Assembly: GCA_013399875.1 (NCBI GenBank) | Contig: VXAZ01003899.1 | Span: 1,163,817-1,227,816, forward strand | Reading direction: 5' to 3' | DNA length: 64,000 nucleotides | From: Gymnorhina tibicen | Taxonomy: Eukaryota; Chordata; Aves; Passeriformes; Artamidae | Shown: positions 24,401 through 36,225 of the stretch, piece by piece | Numbering within the stretch: the first letter of the stretch is position 1 | Layout of the letters: the number at the start of each line of letters is the position of its first letter | Position numbers and translations under genes: made by a program | The notes under the pieces: generated by a model | What the model was told of the DNA's origin: nothing | Database searches by the model: none | The model's input: only the letters and a program-made list of their open reading frames with translations

Positions 24401-25735
24401 CTTCTATCAAAACCCTGAAAACAAAAACCATTATGATAACTTTGAATCAATCCAAGAAATTTAATATTAAAGTGTTAGAACTACTGTAATATTCATAAGA
24501 ATGTTTCAGATGAGGACCACAACTACATGTTCCCTGTCAATATTGTAACTGCAGTTTATAGTTAAAAAAATTGGTATTATTCTGCTTCAAGGAAAGCAAC
24601 TCACATTCTGGCAGAAAAGTGAATAGCCATTTCTTCCACTCGATCTTAATCATTTGCCATTTGCTGGTTTTTCTGAGTTTTTTTTAATAATCCTGTTCTT
24701 TAATTTCTCTTTTCACAACTGTTTACAAACACAGCCATCAAAACCAAAGAGACTGAGAATCAAATAAATCAACTCATTGGAACCTTCTGCTATGAAAGTG
24801 GAAGTCAATTAAAGATGTTCCTAGGTAGCCTGGGAACCAGACGTCTTCCTTGCTGTCCCTATGTCTGACGTAGCCCACAAGCCCACCAGGGCAGAGATCA
24901 GCCACTGAAAAGCTCTTAGTACTGTGTACAGGATGAATAAATAATGCAACAACTCTCACGGTCATGAGGTGAAAACAAGATATAACTGAGGAACATTAAC
25001 GTGACCTTGTGTCTTAGTTACCTCTATGAAGCAGGATGATGAAAAAATAGCAAGTCAAGATGGAAGCTGCGTGAGCACCACACCTTTCAGGCATAGTGTT
25101 TTAAAAACAAATAATAAATCAGTATTTACACTAATTCCTATCCCCTTAGCTCTTGAATGAGAAGTGTAATAGTTCCCTGATTCACTTAGGCCTTTGTGAG
25201 ATACTTCACAAATGCATCTTATTCCCCTGCCTGCTTTTTCCTTCAAGCATCTGTCCTCTCAGTGTATTTCTCAACACAAAGTGTGCAGCAATACTGTTTC
25301 TCACAACGGCCAGCAGCACTGCACTGGATCAGCAAGCAAAGCAGTACACTTGTTCACACATCATTAGTTTAGGGAGGCTGAAGATGCTCTTCTGGACCTC
25401 TCTGCATTGCCATCACACATGCAGGATGACGCATACGTTAGGAAGTGGGAAGTTTCCATCAGCATTCTGACATTTGGGAGTTCAGTTGTGTGAACATGGA
25501 ACAAAAATAAGAAGCAGCAAGGAAACACCTGATTCCATGAACTGACCTTCAGTACACAACCTAAGCCAAAGTTTTCAATACAGAGTGACTAAGTGTTACA
25601 GTAAATATTAATTGTTAGCCATTACTTTGAAAGCCTCCTACTTTTCACTTGTAGAGCTGATGAAAACAATGCTTACAGTGAAAGCTAACTGTTCTCATGC
25701 CTGAGATACAAGTGGCAGGGCAGACCAGCACCTAC

Positions 25736-25858
25736 AGAATCAGAGAATATGCTGAGTTTAAGGGACCCATCAGGGTCACCGAGTCCAGCTCCTGGTTCCC
25801 TTACCCCTGGCTGTGCTAGAACACTCCACACCCATCATGCCATTAGTGATCCTTACAC
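25736..25858 (-). mobile_element. CR1 LINE 3'-end fragment (truncated)
   Basis: Read on the plus strand, the sequence starts AGAATCAGAGAATATGCTGA and continues through GGGACCCATCAGGGTCACCGAGTCCAGCTCC-like wording, which is the reverse complement of a CR1 3' end (recalled family knowledge). The AGAATCAGAGAAT start corresponds to the short 3' terminal repeat of CR1, so the element is oriented on the minus strand with its 3' end at the left. Only about 120 bp remain and similarity fades to the right, as expected for 5'-truncated CR1 copies. It carries no coding capacity. The subfamily cannot be assigned by eye. Confidence 0.8.
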
Positions 25859-26580
25859 GTCGGCAGACGTGGGCAGAAGATGTCTTTAACTCCCAGACAA
25901 GCATCTTAATCTTTGGACATCATAACCTCTTCATTGTACTCTATTAGACAGAAATCTAATAAGAAAACAAAGGTTTTAAATAGAAGATAAATGACCACTA
26001 TCAGGCTCATTTATCTTTGTTACTTTCAAAGCTTTACTTTAAATGGGGGGAAAAAAAAAGTACTGATGAACTTATGATATAGCACAAAAAATCCCACTAA
26101 AAGCCCCGAAAACATCAAGGAAAAGAAACAGAGTTCTTGGCAAATCAGGATGAGTTTTTTTTTAAGTATTAAATTAACAAGCAAGTGTACTTTCAGTCAT
26201 ATTCAGCAGGTATGTCAGCATTTATTAAACTTTTGGAATATATTTATAATATATTTAAGTAGTTCAGTGAATGAGGGCAACAGCAGCACTAATCAAAATA
26301 TAAAAAACTATAGGTGATTTCAAAAACACTGTTTATAGGCACTGAGATGAAAACTGCTCTTTAGAATGAAACCAATAAATTGATATTTTATTGAGGATGG
26401 AAAGTAGTAATTTTGTAACAAAAATACGCTATAGAAAGCTGGAAAATTGGACTATGACTATCAAAAAAGATCATAAAATTAGCTTTATCATTTCAATAAC
26501 CTTTTTGATTTACAGAGTTTGTCATTAGATCATTTCTTTCTCTTTTAAGTCATCAGAGAGTCAAGGCCTACCATATAATG

Positions 26581-26604
26581 ATGATACCACTAATGATACC
26601 ACTA
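26581..26604. repeat. 12-bp perfect tandem repeat, two copies
   Basis: ATGATACCACTA occurs twice head to tail at 26581-26592 and 26593-26604. This is a small slippage-type duplication. Confidence 0.9.
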
Positions 26605-26930
26605 AGCTAAAACTTACAGCAAGAATAACCCACTGAAATCTCTTACCTTGTTTCAGGTACTAAACAGAGTGCACGGGACAGAATAATTTTTACCCAGCTG
26701 CATTCTATCAATTTCTGACATCAGTTAAACAAGCTCTGGATTTTCCTGTTCCTTTTCTAGGTGCGGTGCATTTCAACAAGGCATCAGTTTTAATTCACTA
26801 GAACAAGATCAAAAGCCAATAACACCAAGGTAATCAGAATCATTTGATGTTCAGTCAGACTAAATAATTTCAAATGAACGTGTTCATGCTAAAGGAATGA
26901 CCATACCTTCCATACATTTAAAAAACTTTT

Positions 26931-26964
26931 GGTTATTTTTTTTGTTTGGGTTTTGTTTTTTTTA
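26931..26964. repeat. T-rich low-complexity tract
   Basis: GGTTATTTTTTTTGTTTGGG is followed by TTTTGTTTTTTTTAAACCC. It is simple T/G-rich sequence with no other content. Confidence 0.7.
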
Positions 26965-28205
26965 AACCCAACTACTACCAAAGTATTTTAAATTATCCTA
27001 GGGCATCAACAATTTGAGATTATCTGCTGGCTTCCAGCTATTACATAATGGGTAATTAGATGCTGAAAATTCCAGTGACTTAGAAAAATAGTCTACATGT
27101 TAATTGCTTTTATGAGTCCTTTAATGCGATCTGGGGACAGAAAGAATTTTGGACTGTCTCTGAATAATAACATTACTGGCAGCAAGCTTAATTTCTTTTC
27201 CTTTTTTTCCCCAGACATTTCTTAGAGGTTTTGATAATTTCCTTCCCTCTCCCTGTACACTATATACATATACATTTTTACTACCACATTATTACATTTT
27301 CTATTTAATTGCAACCAATGGTCACTGACCATTTTCGATGCAGTGTCACAGCTGCCACTAGATCGCTACACCCCCATGAAGAGACAGCTGCATTTTCAAT
27401 TAGTTATTTGCTTCTGGTTTCTTGCTTCACACCCTTTCTTGTGAAATTATAATTGAAAACGAGACATTTGCTTTCCTTTTTCCTTCCAAATCCCCCCAGT
27501 GATCTTTGGCATTTGACTTTCCTACAGAGAGAGAACCATGCACAATCTCATCTTGCTCTCGACAGGCTGACAGTGGTGAATTTTTTGGCAACAAAACTAC
27601 TACTGCCACAACACAGGCTGCTAGAAGCTTGGCATGGAGTGTTGCCTATAAACACCTCAAGAAAGGAGGTGAATGTCTAGTGCTGAACTGTCAAAAGCAG
27701 AATGTTTGTGTGATTTAGTTGAGAAAACATTGAGTGAATTTGGGAAAACAGAAAACAAAACAAACCCTGAAAAGATTGAACCCCCCTCAGAATATTCAAA
27801 ATTAGTATGGAAATACAGTAACACAGGAACTTCCAGAACACCACATTGACATCATCCAGTTAAATTTTTTTCTTTCAATCATTTATATGTATTAGCTATA
27901 GGATAACCCAGAAAGTTCAGAAGTTTCCACAAATTTATGGTGTCCCTTCACCACCTGCTGCAATAATGATGCCAGTCAACGGCAGGAGAGAGGGATTCAA
28001 GAGACACAAGTTTCAGAGCAGATCAGCCTAAACACTGAAATGCACCAGCACAAAAGAGAAGAAAAACTCTAATGAAAAAGAAATTACGAGTGATTACATT
28101 TACTGAAAAAGAGTGGGGCTTTTAATCTGTTTTGTCATGCATTTGGGGATGTAACCTGTGGGTGTGCAGTAAATGGCAAGCTTTTTCTGAAAACTGTATG
28201 GAATC

Positions 28206-28210
28206 CCCTC
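28206..28210. repeat. Left target-site duplication of the solo LTR
   Basis: CCCTC here matches CCCTC at 28615-28619 exactly. The two copies bracket a sequence with TG...CA ends, as produced by retroviral-type integration. Confidence 0.85.
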
Positions 28211-28257
28211 TGTTGCTGCTGCATTTCTCTCCGATGGTACGGCACGCAGCAGCAACA
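28211..28257. repeat. 12-bp perfect inverted repeat at the 3' end of the LTR
   Basis: TGTTGCTGCTGC at 28211-28222 and GCAGCAGCAACA at 28246-28257 are exact reverse complements separated by 23 bp. The outer arm forms the LTR terminus. Terminal inversions of a few bases are normal in LTRs for integrase recognition; an additional full-length copy of the terminus inside U5 is unusual. Confidence 0.9.
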
Positions 28258-28314
28258 GCGCGGCGGCGGTAAAGGAGGCGAGAAGGCTCTCTTGCGTGGA
28301 GACTGCAGCAGGTC

Positions 28315-28320
28315 TTTATT
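28315..28320 (-). terminator. LTR polyadenylation signal AATAAA
   Basis: TTTATT on the plus strand is AATAAA on the LTR strand. It lies about 105 bp from the LTR 3' end, a plausible position for the R region of an LTR. It is followed on that strand by a GC-rich U5-like segment. Confidence 0.75.
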
Positions 28321-28355
28321 CCATGCTAACTCCCCAAGACCTAGGACCAGCACAC

Positions 28356-28386
28356 GTGCCAGCCCCCATAGGCAGGGGGCTGGCAC
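28356..28386. repeat. 12-bp perfect stem with 7-nt loop inside the LTR
   Basis: GTGCCAGCCCCC (28356-28367) and GGGGGCTGGCAC (28375-28386) are exact reverse complements separated by ATAGGCA. On the LTR strand this very GC-rich hairpin lies about 35 bases upstream of the polyadenylation signal. Retroviral R regions often carry structured hairpins near this point; whether this one is transcribed is not known from the sequence. Confidence 0.9.
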
Positions 28387-28614
28387 ATGGCTAGAGCCCA
28401 GAGAGAGAGAAGCTGGTGGCTACTGAACCCCAAGGCAGAGAGGGCGACACTGTGCTTCACAGTCCCTATCTTGGGGACCAGGGGGGCGGTACAAGGGCAG
28501 AGTTAGGATAACAGAGCCAATAGGGAGAACCTGAGGGAGTGGTTTGGACTAGAGATGGGGGAAGAGGAGACCACATGGAAAGGCAGGCAGGGATATGAAT
28601 AGGAGTACAGTACA

Positions 28615-28619
28615 CCCTC
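28615..28619. repeat. Right target-site duplication of the solo LTR
   Basis: CCCTC directly follows the LTR and matches the left copy exactly. Extending to 6 bp breaks the match, so the duplication is 5 bp long. Confidence 0.85.
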
Positions 28620-31395
28620 TTTGAAAGTGCAGTGCAAATCTGAGCATACATAGTAAGGGCCATACTTATCAAGTCTTCCTAAAGAATTGATTACCTTTAA
28701 TCACAGAATTCTTGAAGAAAAGCTATCATGGAGCAGTCTGTGCTACTGTGAACAATGGGCTTCTGGGCTGTTAAAGCCTTAACTCTCAGAGAAATCTATA
28801 AAACCAGAAACTGCTTCCAGAATGAGGTGGGTGGGAAGTAGTACCCACTTCAGAGAAAGGTTAGAAGAGAAGAGCAGAAAAACCCAACTGCTGATGCACA
28901 ATTCCTGACAAGTCCAGCATTCCTGGAATGACAATACTTCAGTGTTGCCAGTGTTTATTCCATCTTGAATCCAAATGGTTTCTGTAAAGGACCGACTGAC
29001 CTCTACCAAACTCTGTCTCGAAGGGCAGAATTACTTGCTTTGAGGCTGTGTACAAAGAGGTGGAAATGAGTGTTTTGCTTAGGAAGTGTGGGGGCAAAGA
29101 TTAATCACAGAGCTCTCCTACATAAGAGGAGAGGCAGGAAGGCAGAGGCTGGTTGGCAGGAGGAAGGAGAACACTTTTGCCTCCAAGAACTCCACAAACA
29201 GAAGCAGCAGTTGGGACTGGTTCCTGCCCCTAGATTCAATATGATCAGGGCTGCAGACATTACAGGCTCCTGGCTTTTTGCCTTTTAAATTCAACTTAGT
29301 CCCATTTTCTCAAGATTTCCTGCTCATGGTCGTACTATCACTTAGGTACACCTCTGATCTAATAAAAATGCATTGTTATCACAGAGCTATTTAAGTAACA
29401 AAAAGAACACCAGAAAGAGCAGATTACCAACATATGTAATTGTCCAAAGCAGGCAGACAGGTCTTTTTGCAAAAGTGGTTATCAGAATTTGGAGTACAAT
29501 ATATCACTGCATTACATACACTAGTGGTGAGCTGCAATCAGCCCGTGTGCAAGTTGGTAAAAATCAGAACAAGAGTGATTTATAATTAAACTAATCAAAA
29601 TCTTACAGGTGGTATAATAAGTGCTTCTGAATTTTCCATGTGGCATGCTGATTGTTAAATCTTGAGAAGGGCTGTTCTACGTGATACAAGCACTCCATTG
29701 GGCTCCATCAAATAAAAGTCTGCATCTTAGAAATCTCAATTCCTTACACAAATCAGACCACAGAGACTGATGTGTATTGCTGAATGAACAATTGACCTTT
29801 GTGAAAAGAACTTCAGGGCTCTAAGAATGCATTATGGTGTGCAGAGTCCTTTGGAACTATAATCGTGTGCTTACCCTCCACTGCTTAGGAACACCTTTTT
29901 CCTAAACATACAAAACCCCCATGCTGCAAAACATTTTCCCACAAAATTTCTATCAATTTCTTAAGCAAAACAACAGAACAACCAAACCACCACAAAGTTT
30001 TATTTTTGCAGCTTCATAATTGGATGTCACGACAGTCTCTGCTTACTCTAATAGGGTTACACATGCATTCTATAAACTGCTAACACAAATGAAATTATTT
30101 GATATTGTTATAGTTTTAGCTCTACAATTTTGACTTAATTTAATGGAATTAAGATGTTTTATCTATTTTAATGTGTACCTGACCTCAGATTCTGACGTGT
30201 CAATTACTGAGAAGATGGTATTATCTTCTAAGAAAGACAGTGATTCAAACAAGTCACGATGCATTTTCCTGGCAAACACAGAATTCAAAACATGCAGAAA
30301 TTAATCTTTCTATAAATACTTCTAAGTATTTTTAATTACCTTAGCTCTAAAAGCTACACTCCTCTTCGCACAGAAGCATCACTGCTTTTGCTTTACCACA
30401 CAAGCCTGGGAATGGAGTGAGAAGGAAGGCTGTGCCAACTCTATTGCGGTCAAGTGGATGGAAGTCTGCTTGTGCTATCTGAATCACACATTGGCAGATG
30501 AAAAGACATGCCTTTTACCATCTGTAAATTTTAATGTACCAGATTTTGGCTGCCATGCAACTAAAAGTATTTACTTCACTGAGGTACACAGAAGGAAAAA
30601 AGAACATAAGAAGTTTTTATCTAGATTTAAGTGACAGCACTAGATAAAATCAGTTTATGCTACAGCTTCACCGTTTAAACTTAAGCACTGAAGTAAATCT
30701 CTCACCTATACAGAGATGTTCTGATGAAAAAAAATAAGCCCTGATTGTCTCTTGATGTCTCCATAGCTTCCTTTCTGCATTTTAGAAGAAAACAAGCATG
30801 TGGATTTTTACAAAGGTTTGAAAAAGCCATTTCACTAAAACTGAAGGTACATACAAATGCCTGATCCTTTCAGGGCTTGTAGTCTCAAAAGACCATTGCA
30901 AATGCAAATAGCTACAGTTGTTACTGAGGAAACAGAAACAATGAGAAGAATAAGAATGGCAGTGGTGGTGACAGAAATTATCTTCCCTGCAGCAGGAAGG
31001 CTGGAACCAGCTCTGTTTTGCAATAGTAAGCCATGTAACACTGATGGTAACTTCAATCAGCTCTCTGAACCTCACAGTCAATTTTAAATAACCATGATTT
31101 ATGCTTTGTTCAAAATAGTGCACAGAGGTGCAACAAAATACCTTTGGCATATGAATACATTTGCCCCATTGCTCCCCTTTCAGTCTTTGATCTCCTTCAT
31201 ATTAACCCCTTATTTTTCAAAGCTCTGTACTGAATAAACTGATAAGCTTTCCCTGTATCAGTTAATTATTTTTAAGAAAAATGATTGGTTCTGTCCCTAC
31301 AGCCAGACAGTATTTACACTTTTGCATTGTAGCTTTTTTCTTGGCACTAGCACAAATGAGAAGAAGGTAGCTTAAAATTTAAAGGTGGCACACCG

Positions 31396-31413
31396 CCCCC
31401 CCCCCCCCCCCCC
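31396..31413. repeat. C18 homopolymer
   Basis: Eighteen consecutive C residues follow CACCG and precede AATTTG. Runs of this length are unstable in replication and hard to sequence, so the exact length is uncertain. Confidence 0.9.
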
Positions 31414-34400
31414 AATTTGAGGGGAAAAAAGTACACAAAAAGCAGATGTGGAGGCATGTTCTCTCTTATTGGTCTCATTTCAATTTGACAGTTCCTGTAC
31501 AATTTTTCCTTGTTTTCACATGTCTAGCTTCAAGAACCATAAACTTCTATCTGAAGAATTTACATTAAGTAGCATGAATAATGTCAAATTTATGTGAAAT
31601 GTTTGAGAATTGCTGCAGATTAGCTGTAATTTTGATCAGTTGTACTCTAAAATGGAGGAAAATCCTTCACAGATATGTGAAGCAAAATCCACTATTTCTG
31701 GAACAGAAGGAGGAAAAGCAACAAAGCCACAGAGGTACTGCACATATTGTAGAAAAGTCTTTAAGCAAATGCAAACTGGCAGAATGAAACTATATGAATA
31801 TAGGGAAGAAAGAACAAAATGAGAAAAATCAGATGAAAATCATGCTGTTCATCTAGCTAAGGTCACTTCAACACCTATTGAAAACAAGAGGGACATTCCA
31901 GACTGCAAGGGGCTTTCTTCCCTCTGATCTCTGAGCATCTGACACTGTAAAGCAGCGCCAGAAATACAAAACATCTAGAAGCTGTAAAAAATTCTAACAC
32001 GCTACCAAACTAGAGAGATTTGAATTGTGAGCACTGTGGTTACTGAAGGGCATGAGGCCCCTTCCCAGAAGCCAATCCCCACTGAATGAGAGGAACATTT
32101 CTGTTCCAAAAAGTGTTTTGGTGTTGGAATTTATCCTTACCCTGGAGAAAGTGAAAACACGGGTACAGACTCAGCCTTCAAAGCTGCAGCTCTCCTGGAT
32201 CAGCACCGACCACCTTCCCCACCCAGACCTGTTCCCTTTTGCTGTTACCAGAGACATCGACAAAAAGGCACAACTGTCACACGTGCACAGAACACAGGAA
32301 TATGCAAATGACTTCCACATGTCAGAGATAAAAATATTTTCCAAGACAGATGTGTAAAGGTACCACACACCCAGGCAATACCTCACTGTGCAGCACACAC
32401 CCGACTCTGTTTGCAAACCCTCCCTGCCAGTGACCATCAGACGAGGTCTCACAGACACCACAAGTCCCCCGTGGTAGAGCGAATGGACTGAACATCTCAG
32501 CTCTGATTTCTATGATTTTCAATTAAACTTCCTTTTCTGCTGGAACATGGATTACCTGCTCCACCACGCATACTTCTGTATTATTAATTTGTTAGCTTGC
32601 TCGAATCACAGTTGAAAACCTTTCAGCCTTGGTTTGCAGCAATAAATTCAACTGACAGCTGAAATTTGGAACGCTCACTTAATATTGATTCTGAATGTAA
32701 TAACAAGCGACATGACCTTTTGGAGGGTGTAAAATATGGCTGCCACAACATCTGTGCCACATTTCTTGCTGTGTAGTAATATGCTGTAACAGCACGGAGC
32801 TGGCACTGAAGTTAAGCTTTATTATCAAGCAGATCTCTCCATCTCTCTGGTTTCATTAAAAAAACCTGACAGAACCTTACTCCTCACCCCATCCCCAAAA
32901 TCCTTCCCCACATCCAGAACTCGTGCATACATCACTGTTTCTGAGACCTAATTTATCCTGCAGTAAGGAAAGATTTTGGACTGCTAAAAGAGACTCCCTG
33001 TGTCAAACATAGCAGTTCCAGCACACTGAAAATCAGCACATCTTCAGTCCGACAGGAATCTTACACCAAGTAACTCCATCAAACATCTATTGAGTTAATG
33101 TTATCTTGCTACCTAAAAGGAAATACCTTCACATCTTTCCTGAAAGAAAGAACACATTAGTAACCACTTCTGTGTGCTCTGACACCACAAATACCATTTT
33201 CATTTAGCATTACCCCAGGATACCTTGAACTAATTTTGCTAGGCTGGATACAGGTTGGTACCTTGCAGTAATTTCCTTTGAAGTGCTGGTATCTTTAAAA
33301 TATAGTCCATGTAGGCAGAATATAAATTTCTGTATTTTTTTAAATCCAATTTAAGTAACTTCAAATTCTGCAAGAAGTCTAACCAAGTTTGAAAACCCAA
33401 ATTCTACTACAAAAAACACATATCCCTCTTCAAGTATTATGAAGAATGCTTCAAATATCTGCTGAATTGTTTTTTGGCTAGCATAACAAGTAAACTGAAA
33501 CAATTAATCCCTATATCCTTATGAACAAGACCTATTTTATCTCTTAATGAACATGAAACACAATGAAGCAGATATTTACCATGACATTTTAATTTTGCAT
33601 TTTGCGATTTTAGTTTCTACACTGCCAAACACTTGGTAGCAGCTAAAATTTTACATGTTTTAAAGCCCACTGTTCAAGAAAAATTAAAACTTTCATATCA
33701 AAGCTTAAGGCACTCTAACAAATAGGTATGTGAAAATATTTGCTTTTCAAAAATCTTAATAGCCCCCCTACTGCATCCTTTGCTAGGACATGTATCTGTA
33801 CTGGCCTTGTGGGCAGTGCTGAGGTAACCTGCCCCAACCACATGATGACACCTCATAGTTACACTCGGAGAGCCAGAGAGCTCTTCTTTTACCAAATATT
33901 TAATAGAAAGTTACAAAGAATGGAAATTTATAAAAATACACCAAGTTTACAAGTGTATTCCTTGAGATGTAACCCTGAGGTAGTGGGAACAGATGCCCAA
34001 TATGTAAGCAAAAGGCATTAAAAAACACTGTATACATGTAGTGATGCATATGAATTCACACATATTACATTTAATGAATAGATGTACATTTGATTATTAC
34101 TGAAGGCAGATTGACTCGTTAATGAGGACTGGATATTTACAGTTTGAATTTCATTTAAATGTATATTATATATACATGCTTGCATAACAAAATGGCTACT
34201 TCCTGTCTGCCTTTCCCCTGCTGTAACCCTAATTTCAGTTAATTATAAGATCAGCACCTGAACCAATCAACACTGTGCTACGATAGATGAAGCTGCAACT
34301 ATAACAAAACATGAAGCCTGGGAAAGATGCAAGAGAATTACTAAAAGAAAGAATTGTTAAGTTCTTCTAAATACAATGATGTCTGGGACTCCTTTGAAGG

Positions 34401-35800
34401 AGTTGGAGAAGAAAATAGAATACTTTAAAAGCTATAGCTGACCTTTGAGCTGCCCTCGATCTCCTAATTATTACCGTGAAGGCGTAAGTCCCAGGAAAGT
34501 AGTACAAGTATTACTGAAAAACTCAAAGATGCCATGGATTTGGGCTTTAGTCAAGCTTCCATGTTACATGCAGAGTGTCCAAAACCTCCAGCAGTTTAAT
34601 CTCTGCTGAGGCATGTTTGAAACCCACACATTTGACCACTGTTCCCTTGAAAAGCAGCACTTGTAAGTCCTACATGATGGACTCAGCTGCGGGTCAGAGA
34701 CAGCCACACACTCGAGCTTTGGGAAGGGTTTCTCACTGTGTAACTGTGAGAGACTCGAGAGCTGAACTGCCCAGCCAGGCCTGGGAGTTTTGAGACACAA
34801 GACACCAAATTCTGTGGGATTGGTCTCACATCCCCCTCAGAGGCTTAGCCCCACTGCTGGCCCGCAGCACAGACCCTGCTGCCCTCCTTCCCAGGCTGCT
34901 GTGCTGCTGGGACCGCTGGCACCCTTGGAGGCACCGGGCAAAGCAGAGGTAAACAAGCACCAATTGGATTACTCCTACAGCCTCAGCTAAGACAGAATTC
35001 AAGACTAATTTGATTATATGTATATTACGAGCCACTAAGAATCTTTTGGCAATAATTACCAAGCTTCCACACATAAAAAGGGGCATTTTATTTAGCACTG
35101 GGCTAATCTATCAAGTGGTAAGCTTCAAAGAGAATGTTGAGGATGAAAAAAAAAACCCCACAAACAAAAAACCCCTGAAGTAGGTTTATAAAGCAGAGAT
35201 ATTTCATTTTTATTGAACAGCAAAAAATATTCCAGACTCTTAAATGCACTAAAAGACTTCCAAATAAAATACAATTTCTCCTTTCAAAGCTTAATTTCCA
35301 GTGATAAAACTTCTCTAAGTTCTAAAAGGCTCCAGAGGAGCATTTGGAAGTGCTGCCAGTGTTTCTGATGCACATTTCCAACCCAAGAGCTGTGGCTGGT
35401 TTGGGTGGAGGGAAGGAATGCAAAACAGCAGTGCCTGACACCTGCCTTAAAAATTCATAGCCAAGACTATATGTCAATTACATTTATGCTTTATAATTGC
35501 AACTAAAATTTGTCAAGAAACTAAGTACGAGCTGTGTGTTTGTTTATAGATAATACAAGGCTGAAAATGAAGAACTGAAATAATGCAGTATAATGTTATG
35601 TGTGCATATGTGCTCATGCACATCTGTAAAACTCGATTTTCACCACAGCTGTCAGTAAATATATTAACATAGCCCTGGGGGTACAAGCACACAACACAGA
35701 CTGAAATAAATGTAAAGGAGGAGGAGCTGCAAGTGGAGGAGTCATACACGAGGGAAAACAAGAGGCACTTTCCACCATCCTGCTCTTAAGGGAGGGCCTT

Positions 35801-35823
35801 CAGACACCTTCCTCAGGTGTCTG
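35801..35823. repeat. 9-bp perfect hairpin with 5-nt loop
   Basis: CAGACACCT (35801-35809) and AGGTGTCTG (35815-35823) are exact reverse complements around the loop TCCTC. There is no T-run after it and no gene beside it, so a terminator reading has no support. It also contains CACCT/AGGTG (E2-box-like) motifs. Confidence 0.85.
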
Positions 35824-36004
35824 TCTACTACTGTGCAGAGTTTGGGCAACAATCAGGATGAAATTCAAGTTCATTCAGTAATCTGTGACACGATCATGAT
35901 CAGAATGGGAAAAATGGCCATTGATTTACAGAGAAAGAGCAAGGACGAGAAAGGGAGGGAATTCCACTTGACTGCACAAAATATCAGTTTGAAGAGATCC
36001 TGAA

Positions 36005-36225
36005 ATGACCGAGTTTGAGATCCTGAGAAAGCCTGGGAAGGCAGCTGGAAAAGACTTGGGACTCCTAAGTGTAGGCTTTGGTGTAGTCAAGCAATTGCTA
36101 CACAGAATGTCCTGGGGAAGAGCTATGAAGGTGATGCCCAGCAGCTGTGGCACACAGGGAGGGGGCACCGAGGCAGGGATGGATGCACAGCATTGGATAG
36201 GGCTTGCCAAGATAGCTGAAAAAAG
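36005..36225 (+). other. Open frame ending at a strong GTATGA donor (unproven first-exon-like)
   Basis: An ATG at 36005 opens a frame of 73 codons that reaches an AAAAAG|GTATGA donor after position 36225; past the donor the frame stops within three codons. The frame is closed by a stop about 15 bp upstream of the ATG, so if it were real it would need to start here. The peptide (starts MTEFEILRKPGKAAGKDLG) is rich in G, A and K, with no domain I recognise. The region is locally GC-richer than its surroundings. No promoter elements are obvious upstream. Chance is a realistic alternative. Confidence 0.13.

Larger units (their letters stand above)
10493..25735. other. Unique non-coding DNA, no recognisable gene
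   Basis: This 15-kb stretch is mainly AT-rich unique DNA. It contains two GC-rich patches (14828-15209 and 16480-16920), CA/TA microsatellites (13352-13403 and 21383-21418), a small CpG-bearing patch just after an A-run near 12.98-13.04 kb, and many short open frames on both strands without recognisable domains. No CR1 or LTR was identified with confidence. Blocks such as about 18.42-18.58 kb look non-repetitive and could be conserved elements, but that cannot be judged here. Confidence 0.65.
25859..28205. other. Unique non-coding DNA between CR1 fragment and solo LTR
   Basis: AT-rich unique sequence with an exact 12-bp tandem repeat (26581-26604) and a T-rich tract (26931-26964). No gene, recognisable exon or further mobile element was seen. 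One minus-strand interval near 26.65-26.72 kb ends in a good AAG-GTAAGA donor, but its acceptor side is weak. Confidence 0.65.
28211..28614 (-). mobile_element. Solo endogenous retrovirus LTR, 404 bp
   Basis: The element begins TGTTGCTGCTGC at 28211 and ends TACA at 28614, so on either strand it has TG...CA ends, and it is flanked by identical 5-bp CCCTC duplications. On the minus strand it has an AATAAA polyadenylation signal (plus 28315-28320) and an inverted CCAAT box (plus 28517-28521). It is GC-rich against an AT-rich background and keeps many CpGs near its left end, which suggests limited decay and hence a fairly recent insertion. No gag, pol or env-like frame flanks it, so it is a solo LTR, normally formed by recombination between the two LTRs of a provirus. 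A 5-bp duplication fits ERVL-type (class III) elements better than 4-bp class I or 6-bp class II; the family assignment is an inference. It has no coding content. Confidence 0.88.

Noticed and set aside
33680..33725. Strong ATAG|GTATGT donor on the plus strand
   Set aside because: The only frame open upstream ends in TAG exactly at the donor, and no good acceptor lies before it.
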